Positions 10,245 to 17,820 of a stretch of DNA of 43,133 nt are shown here, in pieces. Under the pieces are notes generated by a model, which had not been told where the DNA came from, searched no databases, and saw only the letters and a program-made list of their open reading frames with translations. A program made the translations under genes and the position numbers. Origin of the DNA: Alphaproteobacteria bacterium. GTDB taxonomy: Bacteria; Pseudomonadota; Alphaproteobacteria; JAEULC01. Each line of letters begins with the position of its first letter. Position 1 is the stretch's first letter. The stretch covers positions 1-43,133 of the forward strand of contig JADZDN010000022.1 of NCBI GenBank assembly GCA_020851015.1, in the 5' to 3' direction.

Positions 10245-11420
10245 CTAGGTCAGTGCGGCAATCGCGCGCACGAAGCGGTCGACCTCGTCCTCGCTGTTGT
10301 AGTAGTGGACCGAGGCGCGCACGACCATGTCGAGCTGACGCTCGGTCATGTCCAGCATGGTCGAATGGCGGCTGGACGTCGTGACGTTGATGCGCTGGCC
10401 GGCCAGCGCCTGCCTGATCGCCTTCGGCTGCCTGTTTTCCTTGGTGAACGTGACGATGCCGCACTTCTTCTCGCCCAGGTCGCGCAGCACGACCCCCGGT
10501 ATCGCGCCCAGCCGGTCGCGCAGGCTCGCGGCCAGGGTCGCGACGCGCGCCGCGATCGCGTCCATGCCCCAGCCCAGCGCGTAGTCGATCGCCACGCCGA
10601 GGCCGATCTTCGCGGCGACGTTGCACTCCCAGTTCTCGAACCGCCGCGCGTCCGCCCGCAGCTCGTAGCGGTTCGGCGCCGTCCAGCTGGCCGAATGCAG
10701 GTCGAGGAACGGCGGCTCCAGCCGGTCGAGGAAGTCGGAGCGGACGAAGAGGAAGCCGGTGCCGCGCGGCCCGCGCAGGTACTTGCGTCCCGTTGCGGAG
10801 AGCATGTCGCAGCCGATGCGCCGCACGTCGACCGGAAGCTGGCCGGCCGACTGGCAGGCGTCGAGCAGGTAGGGAATGCCGGCCGCGCGCGCGACGCGCC
10901 CAACAGCCTCGGCGGGATTGACCAGCCCGCCATTGGTCGGCACGTGCGTCATCGCGATCAGCTTGACGCGCCCGTCCAGCATCCGCTCGAGCGCCTGCAC
11001 GTCGAGCTGGCCATGGGCGTCGTTCGGCACCGCCTCGACCACGGCGCCCGTGCGCCGGGCGACCTGCAGGAAGGCGATGTAGTTGCTGGCGTACTCGGTG
11101 ACCGCGGTCAGGATGCGGTCGCCGGGCTTGAACGCCATCGCATAGAAGGCCATGTCCCAGGCGCGGGTCGCGTTCTCGACGATCGCGATCTCCTCGCGCC
11201 GCGCGCCGATCAGCTCGGCCGCCGCATCGTAAACGCGCTCGACCGCCGCCTCGGCGCGGTCGGCCGCCTCGTAGCCGCCGATCCGGGCTTCGAGATCGAG
11301 ATGCTCCTTGACCGCCGCGATCACGGGCGCGGGCGTCAGCGCCATGCCGGCATTGTTGAAATGCAGCACGACTTCGGTGCCCGGCGTCTCGGCGCGGGCG
11401 CGGGCAAGATCGATCGACAT
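10245..11420 (-). CDS. Class V PLP-dependent aminotransferase / desulfurase-like enzyme
   Basis: A 391-residue fold-type I PLP enzyme of the class V (isopenicillin-N epimerase / cysteine desulfurase-like) family. The PLP Lys is probably Lys213 in SATGRKYLRGPRG, and Asp188 of YLLDACQSAG should bind the pyridine nitrogen. The start LHFNNAGMALTP resembles selenocysteine-lyase and hercynylcysteine-sulfoxide-lyase relatives. It lacks the mobile catalytic-Cys loop of classical IscS. The ATG at 11420 is preferred over 11495. It lies 118 bases upstream of the binding-protein gene on the same strand and may share its transcript. The reaction is unknown; epimerase, lyase and transaminase are all possible. 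Confidence 0.82.
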   Translation of the reverse strand: MSIDLARARAETPGTEVVLHFNNAGMALTPAPVIAAVKEHLDLEARIGGYEAADRAEAAVERVYDAAAELIGARREEIAIVENATRAWDMAFYAMAFKPGDRILTAVTEYASNYIAFLQVARRTGAVVEAVPNDAHGQLDVQALERMLDGRVKLIAMTHVPTNGGLVNPAEAVGRVARAAGIPYLLDACQSAGQLPVDVRRIGCDMLSATGRKYLRGPRGTGFLFVRSDFLDRLEPPFLDLHSASWTAPNRYELRADARRFENWECNVAAKIGLGVAIDYALGWGMDAIAARVATLAASLRDRLGAIPGVVLRDLGEKKCGIVTFTKENRQPKAIRQALAGQRINVTTSSRHSTMLDMTERQLDMVVRASVHYYNSEDEVDRFVRAIAALT

Positions 11421-11510
11421 CGGCGATGGTCTCCGGCAGGCTCTACGGGGCATCCTGTCTATATCAGGCGGCCCGAAAAGTCCGCAGGGGCGCAAGGCGC
11501 AGGCGCGCCG

Positions 11511-12395
11511 TCAATCGACCGCGTTCGGATTGCCGGCGGTGCGCGGCGCCGACCGCAGCAAGGTCAGCCGCTGGAGCCCCGATGCCGTCGGCCGCTGCGC
11601 GCCGGCGCCGCCAGGGGCCGCGGGGCGGATCCAGCCGAACCGGTCCTGGGTGTCGCGCGGGCGCAGGATCGTCACGCCCGACGCGGTGACGCCGCGGGCA
11701 GCCGCAAGCTGGGCGCGCTTCTCGCGCAGCGCCTGGAACTCGGCGACGACGGCGGCCCGGTTCTGGCGGTCGTATTCCAGCCGGGCCTGGGTCCAGGCGT
11801 CGAACACCTTCTTGCGATAGATCTGCCCGCGCTCGGGCGTGGCTGAATGGTAGTTCGCGACGGCCAGCGACCAGGAGTGCTTGGCGTCGCGCAGCTCCTT
11901 CAGGTAGCGCGCCGCATAGGCGACGTTGGCCAGCGGGTCGAACGCCTCGTCCAGGTCGATGAAGGCTTCGGGGTGATACATCAGGTTGATCTGCATGCAG
12001 CCCACGTCGATGTTGAGCTGGCCGCGCCGGACCAGTTCGCGCACATGGGCGATGGCCTGGGCCTTGGTATCGAAATAGCGCCCGTCCCCGGCATTGTTGA
12101 CCGTCCAGGGCCAGGCAATTTTTTCCCCCGTGTCCGGGTCGGAACGGCCGGATTCCACCATCGAGATCGCGCTCATCAGCTGGGCCGGGATGTTGGCCTC
12201 GCGCTCGATGCGGTCGATGGCGATGCGGCATGCGTCCGGCGCGCCGCGCGACAGACGGCCGAAAACCTCGGCCTGCGCGGGCGCCAGCAACGCGCTGAGC
12301 GCCATCGCCAGCGCCGCCAGCGAGGCGCAGGCCGAGCTTCTGGCCCGGGCGGGGCGGGCGGTTCCCGCCGGTGGAGGCTGGGCAATTCTGGCCAT
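11511..12395 (-). CDS. Secreted lytic transglycosylase (SLT domain)
   Basis: A 294-residue peptidoglycan lytic transglycosylase. A signal peptide with an Ala-rich core ends near AQA (residue 42), so it acts in the periplasm. The SLT fold follows, with catalytic Glu81 in SMVESGRS, then GCMQINL and NVAYAARYLKEL. The C-terminal third is basic and Gln/Ala-rich with a low-complexity end. The ATG at 12395 is fixed by AAGGAG seven bases upstream; starts further up enter non-coding sequence. It is read away from the long non-coding interval that holds the putative sRNA and the PhaR-like site. Confidence 0.9.
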   Translation of the reverse strand: MARIAQPPPAGTARPARARSSACASLAALAMALSALLAPAQAEVFGRLSRGAPDACRIAIDRIEREANIPAQLMSAISMVESGRSDPDTGEKIAWPWTVNNAGDGRYFDTKAQAIAHVRELVRRGQLNIDVGCMQINLMYHPEAFIDLDEAFDPLANVAYAARYLKELRDAKHSWSLAVANYHSATPERGQIYRKKVFDAWTQARLEYDRQNRAAVVAEFQALREKRAQLAAARGVTASGVTILRPRDTQDRFGWIRPAAPGGAGAQRPTASGLQRLTLLRSAPRTAGNPNAVD

Positions 12396-12507
12396 GCGAA
12401 TCTCCTTGCCCGTCGGTTGTCGCAACCGCCGTGCCAGGCCGCCAAGCCGTCGGCGCGGGACGCCCATCGGGCAGTTGGCATCAAGCCGGACGCCCGATGC
12501 ACGGGTT

Positions 12508-12522
12508 TTGTGCAATGCACAA
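12508..12522. promoter_or_regulatory. TTGTGCA-type palindrome, candidate PhaR/AniA operator
   Basis: TTGTGCAATGCACAA is a near-perfect inverted repeat (one central mismatch) in an AT-rich patch. Alphaproteobacterial PhaR/AniA, which controls phasins and polyhydroxybutyrate metabolism, is known to bind TGCA-rich sites of this kind. The half-site TTGTGCA recurs at 12630-12636, over the putative -10 of the sRNA. The palindrome is 112 bases upstream of the lytic transglycosylase start and could serve either gene. Assignment to PhaR is inference. Confidence 0.45.
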
Positions 12523-12602
12523 TATATTGGGGGTCAAGCCGGAACAGAATTTGGCGGAATTTTGATAACAGCATGAATCAAAGAAATGATTCCGGTTTCC
12601 TG

Positions 12603-12631
12603 TTGCGTTAGGTTCGAACGGGTGCCATATT
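12603..12631 (+). promoter_or_regulatory. Putative promoter of the small RNA
   Basis: TTGCGT at 12603-12608 and CATATT at 12626-12631 are separated by exactly 17 bases, placing a start of transcription near 12638. The -10 is overlapped by the repeated TTGTGCA half-site (12630-12636), a position where a bound regulator would repress. Confidence 0.45.
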
Positions 12632-12637
12632 GTGCAT

Positions 12638-12731
12638 CGCCAAATGAAGGCTGCACGACGGTTTCTGTCGTGCTCTTCTTGGGCGTTTCCTCCCTAAACT
12701 CGGGCCGTGTCGCAAGACGCGGCCCGTTTTT
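12638..12731 (+). ncRNA. Candidate trans-acting small RNA, mmgR/alpha-r8-like
   Basis: There is no ORF here, but there is a full sRNA layout. A perfect 7-base-pair hairpin (GCACGAC at 12653-12659 with GTCGTGC at 12667-12673) is followed by a pyrimidine-rich unpaired stretch containing TTTCCTCCCT (12686-12695). A strong intrinsic terminator then ends at 12731. As I recall, the mmgR (alpha-r8) sRNAs of alphaproteobacteria are about 80 nt long, carry a single-stranded UUUCCUCCCU core that could pair with Shine-Dalgarno regions, end in a similar terminator, and limit polyhydroxybutyrate storage in Sinorhizobium. A PhaR-like site upstream fits that role. The 5' end is approximate. The family name is from memory and not checked. 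Confidence 0.6.
12701..12731 (+). terminator. Rho-independent terminator
   Basis: An 11-base-pair stem (CGGGCCGTGTC at 12701-12711 with GACGCGGCCCG at 12716-12726, one G-U pair) with a GCAA tetraloop is followed directly by TTTTT. The U-run is on the plus strand, although both neighbouring protein genes are on the minus strand. It must therefore end a transcript made within the interval, supporting the sRNA. Confidence 0.9.
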
Positions 12732-12764
12732 CTGTAGGTATACGAACGACTTGCCGGGGATCGC

Positions 12765-13349
12765 CTAGGGATCGGGCGGCGCGTCGCCGCCTGGGCCGAG
12801 CGCGCGCTGCATCATCAGCACGTCTACCCAGCGCCCGAATTTCCACCCCACCGCCCGCAGCAGGGCGGCTTCCTTGAACCCCAGCGCGGCATGCACGCGC
12901 GCCGAGCCGGCATTCTCGTAGGCGCCGCCGATCACCGCCACCATCTGCCGGCGTCCCAGCGTCGTACAGCGTTCGACCAGCGCCGCCAGCAGCGCCCGGC
13001 CCACGCCCCGTCCGTCCATTCCCGGCGCGACATAGACCGAATTCTCGACCGTGTGGCGGTAGGCGGGCCGGGGGCGGAAGGGGCCGGCATAGGCGTACCC
13101 TGCCACCCGGCCGTCCAGCGTCGCGACCAGGTAGGGCAGCCCCGCCTCGGTCACGGCGCGGAACCGCTTGGCGATCTCGGCCAGATCGGGCGGCTGCTGC
13201 TCGAACGAGCCCAGGCCGTTCAGGACATGGTGGCCGTAAATCGCCGTCACGGATGCCAGGTCGTCCGGCCCGGCATCGCGTACGGTCACCGCAAGCCGCG
13301 CGACCGGGGCGTTCCGGTTCGTCGCCTCAGGCGCTCCCATCCGCGTCAA
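12765..13349 (-). CDS. GNAT-family N-acetyltransferase, phosphinothricin acetyltransferase-like
   Basis: A 194-residue GNAT enzyme that transfers acetyl from acetyl-CoA to an amine. The N-terminal VRDAGPDDLASVTAIYGHHV is typical of the Pat/YncA group. The acetyl-CoA loop is APGMDGRGVGRALLAALVE, followed by AVIGGAYENAGSARVHAALGF. Members often acylate methionine derivatives or phosphinothricin-like molecules, but the substrate here is unknown. The ATG at 13349 overlaps the stop of the upstream amidohydrolase (ATGA), indicating translational coupling. The C-terminus is Pro/Gly-rich. It converges on the putative sRNA. Confidence 0.88.
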   Translation of the reverse strand: MTRMGAPEATNRNAPVARLAVTVRDAGPDDLASVTAIYGHHVLNGLGSFEQQPPDLAEIAKRFRAVTEAGLPYLVATLDGRVAGYAYAGPFRPRPAYRHTVENSVYVAPGMDGRGVGRALLAALVERCTTLGRRQMVAVIGGAYENAGSARVHAALGFKEAALLRAVGWKFGRWVDVLMMQRALGPGGDAPPDP

Positions 13350-14233
13350 CCCAGGGCGAGCGCCTGCCGGTCGATCGCGCCCAGCGCGCTCAGCACGGCG
13401 GTCATGTCGCGCGTCAGGCTGGCGATGGCGGATTTGCGCGTGATGGTTTCCTCGTCCATGTACAGGCCCCGGTTGATCTCGATCTGCAGCGCGTGGATGC
13501 CGCGCCGCGGCCGCCCGTAGTTCTGGGTGGTGAAGCCGCCGGAATAGGGATTGTTGCGCGTCACGGCATAGCCCAGGCCGCGCAAGGTCTGCTCGGCGGT
13601 CTCGGTAACGACCGGCGCGCAGGATGCACCATGCACATCGCCCAGGATCACGTCGACGCGCGCGCGGCCGGCGTCGGCATCCATCGGCCCGCCGACCGAC
13701 GGCATGGAATGGGCGTCGATCAGGACGCAGAAGCCGAACGCCTCGCGCGTTTCCGAGATCAGGCGGCGCAGCGCGCCGTGATAGGGCTGATACATCGCCT
13801 GGATGCGCTCCAGCGCTTCGGCAAGGCGCAGCTTGTCGCGATAGATGTCGCGGCCGGTGGCGACCACCCGCGCGATCGTGCCGAGCCCGGCCGCCACGCG
13901 CGGCGAGCGCGTGTTGGCGAAGCCGGGCAGCGCGTCGGCGAACATCGCCGGGTCCAGCTCGTAGGGCTCGCGGTTGGGGTCGACATAGGCGCGCGGGAAC
14001 AAGGCGCGCAGCAAGGGCGCGCCCAGCCGCGGCGCCTGGCCGAACACCTCGTCGATGAAGCTGTCCTCCGACCGGCGCAGCGCGACGGCGTCGAGCCGCG
14101 ACGAGGCGACGAACTCCGGCGGGTAATAGGCGCCGCTGTGCGGGGAGGCGACCACCAGGGGCACGGCCTGGCGCGACGGCGCCAGGACCTCGAACGGCGG
14201 CGGCCGGACGCCTTCGACAGCTAAGGTATCCAT
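13346..14233 (-). CDS. N-formylglutamate amidohydrolase
   Basis: A 295-residue member of the N-formylglutamate amidohydrolase family, which releases formate from N-formyl-L-glutamate, the last step of one histidine-degradation route. Recognisable blocks are VVASPHSGAYYPPEF, RSEDSFIDEVF, ALFPRAYVDPNREPYELDP, VLIDAHSMPS and HALQIEINRGLYMDE, with likely metal-binding His and Glu residues. The ATG at 14233 is chosen because the ORF above it has no family homology. It is coupled to the downstream acetyltransferase by an ATGA overlap. No other hut gene is nearby, so a role in histidine catabolism is not certain. Confidence 0.9.
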   Translation of the reverse strand: MDTLAVEGVRPPPFEVLAPSRQAVPLVVASPHSGAYYPPEFVASSRLDAVALRRSEDSFIDEVFGQAPRLGAPLLRALFPRAYVDPNREPYELDPAMFADALPGFANTRSPRVAAGLGTIARVVATGRDIYRDKLRLAEALERIQAMYQPYHGALRRLISETREAFGFCVLIDAHSMPSVGGPMDADAGRARVDVILGDVHGASCAPVVTETAEQTLRGLGYAVTRNNPYSGGFTTQNYGRPRRGIHALQIEINRGLYMDEETITRKSAIASLTRDMTAVLSALGAIDRQALALG

Positions 14234-14339
14234 GGGGATTGATTTACGGCAACGGCGCGGCGCTGTCATCACCCCGCCAAGCCTGCGGATTCGAGGGCGC
14301 AAGGGGACGGCTGCCCCTGGCCGGCCGCGCCGGCCAGGG

Positions 14340-14369
14340 TTGCGCCGCCCGCGCGTTTGATGCTATGTG
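14340..14369 (+). promoter_or_regulatory. Putative promoter of tRNA-Val
   Basis: TTGCGC at 14340-14345 and TATGTG at 14364-14369 with an 18-base spacer lie 47 bases upstream of the tRNA gene. Assigned by pattern only. Confidence 0.4.
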
Positions 14370-14416
14370 CCGCAGTCCCGACGCCGGCCGCTCGCTGCCC
14401 GGCGCTCGCATGGCGA

Positions 14417-14491
14417 GGGCGCGTAGCTCAGCGGGAGAGCACTACGTTGACATCGTAGGGGTCGCAAGTTCAATCCTTGCCGCGCCCACCA
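14417..14491 (+). tRNA. tRNA-Val (GAC)
   Basis: The full cloverleaf can be drawn. Acceptor GGGCGCG pairs with CGCGCCC (14481-14487), the D arm is GCTC/GAGC, the anticodon stem CTACG/CGTAG encloses TTGACAT giving anticodon GAC, and the T arm is GCAAG/CTTGC. The discriminator A at 14488 is followed by an encoded CCA (14489-14491). It reads GUC and GUU valine codons. Confidence 0.97.
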
Positions 14492-14641
14492 TTTTCCAAA
14501 TCGTATCCGATCTGGCGCCCTGGGCCGGTGGCGCGGCGGTAACGTTTTATCAACGAACCCTGGTGTAGCGAGTCATCGTGGCCCGCCTGCGCGCGGCGAT
14601 TGGTTCGCCGCGACGACGGCCGCAGAACCGGTGCGGTGCGC

Positions 14642-15721
14642 GTGACCCAGGCGCAGATCGTCGCTGAATCGAAATCGAACGCGCGTCCGGCGCTGCGGCG
14701 CGCGGCCGTGCGCTTCCGCGCGTGGTGGGACGGCGCCGATCCGGGCAAGCTGGTGGACGAGATCGCCGCCATGGCCGAGAAGGCGGCGCCGGAAGAAAGC
14801 CGCGACGCGCAGTCGATGCGCACGCGCCTGAAGGCGTGGTGGGACGGCAGCGATGCCGGCGCGGAGACGGAAACCCCGCTTCTCGCGCAAACGGTCCCGG
14901 CGCCCGTCGAGGAGCGCGCGCCCACGCCGGGCGCGGCGCCGGCCAAGCCGCGCCTGCGCCTGCCGCCCGAGAAGCTGGAAAGCCTGACCGTCCTGTGGGG
15001 CGCGGGCTTTCGCGAGCCGCTCGACAAGACCTATGTTCCGGACTTGTTGAAGCCCTTCGCGCTCAACGAGAAGATGTCCGTGGTCGACCTGGGCGCGGGG
15101 CTTGGCGGCGGCACGCGGGCGGTTGCCGAGCGCTACAAGGTCTGGGTGACCGGCATGGAGCCCGACGCGGAATATGCCCAGGCCGCCATGCAGCTATCGA
15201 TCAAGACCGGCATGAAGACCCGCGCGCCGGTCGTCGCCTACGACATCGAGAAGCTGGCGCTGGCCAAACGCCGCTACAACTGCGTCTACGCCATGGAGAC
15301 ATTCCACCGCGCCCGAAACAAGCGGGCGCTGTTCGCGGCGATCGCCGGCGGCGTAAGCGTCGACGGCCAGGTGCTGTTCACCGACCTAGTCCTGCGCAAG
15401 CCGCGCGCGGTGACAGCGGAGGTGAAGGCTTGGATGGAAGCCGAGCCCTTCGCGTCGCATCCCTGGAGCGGCGAGGAAACCGCCGCGATGCTCAAGGAGC
15501 TCGGATTCGACACGCGCATCAACGAGGACATGACGGCGAAGTACCGCCGCCTGGGCCTGCTGGGATGGAAGGAATGCCTCGAGCGGCTGGCGGGCAAGCG
15601 CCCGCCGCGCCCGGTGCTGCTGCAGCTGCTCGAAGATGCCGAGCTGTGGGTGCGCCGGCTGCGCGCGCTCGACAGCGGCGCGCTGCAGCTCCGGCGCTAC
15701 CACGCCTTCGCGCGGCGCTGA
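14642..15721 (+). CDS. SAM-dependent methyltransferase with a duplicated AWWDG motif
   Basis: A 359-residue protein. The C-terminal two thirds is a class I methyltransferase: motif I is VVDLGAGLGGGTRAVAE, the acidic end of strand 2 is TGMEPDAEY, motif II/III is YNCVYAMETFHR, and VLFTDLVLRKP follows. The N-terminal third is low complexity and holds two copies of a short motif, RAWWDGAD (residues 26-33) and KAWWDGSD (64-71), of unknown meaning. The start is taken as GTG at 14642; a TTG at 14600 adds a basic tail that looks non-coding. The gene stands alone behind tRNA-Val. The methyl acceptor is unknown. Confidence 0.8.
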   Translation: MTQAQIVAESKSNARPALRRAAVRFRAWWDGADPGKLVDEIAAMAEKAAPEESRDAQSMRTRLKAWWDGSDAGAETETPLLAQTVPAPVEERAPTPGAAPAKPRLRLPPEKLESLTVLWGAGFREPLDKTYVPDLLKPFALNEKMSVVDLGAGLGGGTRAVAERYKVWVTGMEPDAEYAQAAMQLSIKTGMKTRAPVVAYDIEKLALAKRRYNCVYAMETFHRARNKRALFAAIAGGVSVDGQVLFTDLVLRKPRAVTAEVKAWMEAEPFASHPWSGEETAAMLKELGFDTRINEDMTAKYRRLGLLGWKECLERLAGKRPPRPVLLQLLEDAELWVRRLRALDSGALQLRRYHAFARR

Positions 15722-15725
15722 ACGC

Positions 15726-16187
15726 TCAGTTCTTATCGCAGGTGCCCTTGTTGGGCCCCTGCGGGAAGCAGTTCTGGCCCGGCTTCCAGTTGTTCGAATC
15801 GTCCTGGATGTTCTTGCAGTAGACCAGGTAGGTGCCGGCCTTGCGGTTGATGACGGTGGTGAACTCCGTCACCTGCTTGCCGTCGTTGCAGCCCGACTTG
15901 CCGGCGATCTGGCTGACATGGCAGACCGGCTGCGATTCGACCTGCTTGAACGTGATCTGGCTTTCGTTGACCGACACCGTGCCCTGCTTCAGCTTGCCGT
16001 CGTCGTAGTAGGCGGTGCGGTTGTCGCTGTCGAAGACGAACAGGGTCGGCTTGGTGGCCAGCTCGTGCTTGCAGTGCAGCTGGATCTCGCGCGCATCCGC
16101 GGGCGGGGTGCCGGCAAGGCTCGCCAGCGCGGCAGCGGCACAGGCCAGACGGACGACGGGCAACGAAGTGGGACGCGACGCGCGCAT
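15726..16187 (-). CDS. Secreted six-cysteine protein of unknown function
   Basis: A 153-residue protein with a clear Sec signal peptide (basic N-terminus, hydrophobic LACAAAALASLAG, cleavage near ADA at about residue 32). The mature part is about 120 residues with six Cys (HCKH, VCHV, GCND, YCKN, NCFP, TCDK), an even number that suggests three disulfides and a periplasmic or exported protein. Strand-like segments such as TLFVFDSDNRTAYYDDG and TYLVYCKN suggest a small beta-sheet fold. I do not recognise the family. Its stop lies 4 bases from the convergent methyltransferase stop. The ATG at 16187 was chosen because it opens the signal peptide. Confidence 0.75.
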   Translation of the reverse strand: MRASRPTSLPVVRLACAAAALASLAGTPPADAREIQLHCKHELATKPTLFVFDSDNRTAYYDDGKLKQGTVSVNESQITFKQVESQPVCHVSQIAGKSGCNDGKQVTEFTTVINRKAGTYLVYCKNIQDDSNNWKPGQNCFPQGPNKGTCDKN

Positions 16188-16309
16188 GGACGGCCCTCTC
16201 GACAGGTTGATGGAAGGCGCCCGCTTAACACAGCTTGCCGTCACCCTCAACCCGCGAGATTGTGAGTTGCACGCGTAACGCGCGCATCCGAATCCGGGCG
16301 GACGGAGGC

Positions 16310-16337
16310 TTGCAATGGCGGGGCTTTTCTATATGAT
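16310..16337 (+). promoter_or_regulatory. Putative promoter of tRNA-Gly
   Basis: TTGCAA at 16310-16315 and TATGAT at 16332-16337 with a 16-base spacer give a good sigma-70-type promoter about 45 bases upstream of the tRNA. Confidence 0.6.
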
Positions 16338-16382
16338 CCGCCGCTCGCCGCGCCCGGCCGCGTCAGTGCCAGGCGTCGGCGT

Positions 16383-16457
<75 letters not shown>

Positions 16458-16540
16458 GTTTACCCCACCATCGCATTCGGTCGGCGTCTTGCGCCTGGTC
16501 GCGCCGGACGCGAAGTCGTGTACCCTTGTCGGATCCAGCC

Positions 16541-17803
16541 ATGGCCGACGCACCGCGCATTCCTGCTTTCTCCGCCTTCGCCGCCTTTACCGCGGCGCTG
16601 CTGATCAGCCAGTACTACCGCACGGCGATGGCGCTGATGGCGCCGATGCTGGCCGAGGAGATGGGGCTGACCGCCGACCGGCTGGGCATCCTGGCCGCCA
16701 CCTATTTCCTGTCCTTCGCCGCGATGCAGCTGCCCGTTGGCATGCTGCTCGACCGGTTCGGACCCCGCCGCACCGCCGCTTCGCTGATGGCGTCCGCGGT
16801 CGCGGGCTGCGCGGTCTTCGCGCTTGCGTCCGGCTTTCCCGCGCTGCTCCTGGGCCAGGTGCTGATCGGCGCCGGCACGGCAGCCGGCTTCACCGGCGGC
16901 ATCCTGATCTGCGCGCGCTGGTTCCCGGCGCGCCGCGCCGCCAGCATGACCGGGCTGATGCTGGGCCTGGGCAATCTGGGCGGCATCGTCGCGGCGACGC
17001 CGCTGGCCTTGGCGCTGAAGGCCTGGGGCTGGCGCGCCACGACGCTGGCGATGGGCGGCGCCATCCTGGCGGTCGCGGCGGTCATCCTGGCCGTGGTGCG
17101 CGACGCGCCGCCGGGCCATCCCGCGCGCACGCGCAAGCCCGAGGCGTTGCGCCAGATCCTGGCCGGGCTTGGCCAGGTGCTGCGCACCGCGGAAGTATGG
17201 CGGCTGATGGCGCTGGCCTTCGTCGGTTTCGCCAGTGTCATGGTCGTGCGCGGCCTGTGGGGGGGCCCGTATCTGATCGACGTGTACGGCCTCGATCCGG
17301 TCGCGTCCGGCAATATCCTGCTGGCGATGTCGCTTGGCGTGATCGCCGGCGCGATCGGCTACGGGGTGCTCGAGCAGCCGTTCGATCGCCGGCGCGACAT
17401 CGCGCTGGCGGGCGGCACCATCCTCGCGCTCGCGCTCGCCACGATGGCGCTGTGGCCGCAGCCGCCGCTGTGGCTGGTCACCGTCGTCTTCGTGGCGATC
17501 GGCGCCTGCGGCCAGACTTACATCATCATCCTGGCGCACGGCCGCGCCAATTTCGCCGACCGCCTGGTGGGCCGCGCCATCACCACGCTGAACATGGCGG
17601 CCTTTCTCGGCACCGCGACGCTGCAGGCGACCAGCGGCTGGATCGTGCGCGCGTTCCAGCTTCCCGAGGGAGCGATCCCCGAGGCCGGCTATCGCTGGCT
17701 CTACGCGTTCCTCGCCGGATCGGTGCTGCTGGCGCTGGCGATCTATGGCACCTCGACGGAGGCGCGGCCGAGCGCGGACGCGACGCGGCCGAGGATCGGA
17801 TAG
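16541..17803 (+). CDS. Major facilitator superfamily transporter
   Basis: A 420-residue inner-membrane protein with about 12 hydrophobic segments in two halves. The first half carries an MFS loop 2-3 motif, GMLLDRFGPRRTAA, and the second half repeats the layout after a cytoplasmic loop near residues 190-220 (HPARTRKPEAL). The pattern resembles the broad YfcJ/NNP-like drug and metabolite group, but no substrate motif stands out. The ATG at 16541 gives a normal short N-terminus; the upstream open frame runs through the tRNA. It converges on the dimethylglycine-dehydrogenase-like gene with 17 bases between stops. Confidence 0.88.
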   Translation: MADAPRIPAFSAFAAFTAALLISQYYRTAMALMAPMLAEEMGLTADRLGILAATYFLSFAAMQLPVGMLLDRFGPRRTAASLMASAVAGCAVFALASGFPALLLGQVLIGAGTAAGFTGGILICARWFPARRAASMTGLMLGLGNLGGIVAATPLALALKAWGWRATTLAMGGAILAVAAVILAVVRDAPPGHPARTRKPEALRQILAGLGQVLRTAEVWRLMALAFVGFASVMVVRGLWGGPYLIDVYGLDPVASGNILLAMSLGVIAGAIGYGVLEQPFDRRRDIALAGGTILALALATMALWPQPPLWLVTVVFVAIGACGQTYIIILAHGRANFADRLVGRAITTLNMAAFLGTATLQATSGWIVRAFQLPEGAIPEAGYRWLYAFLAGSVLLALAIYGTSTEARPSADATRPRIG

Positions 17804-17820
17804 GCGGATCGGATGGCGCC

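Noticed and set aside
14417..14491. tRNA-Val as an integration site
   Set aside because: No integrase, duplicated tRNA 3' end or composition change follows; the next gene is an ordinary high-GC methyltransferase.
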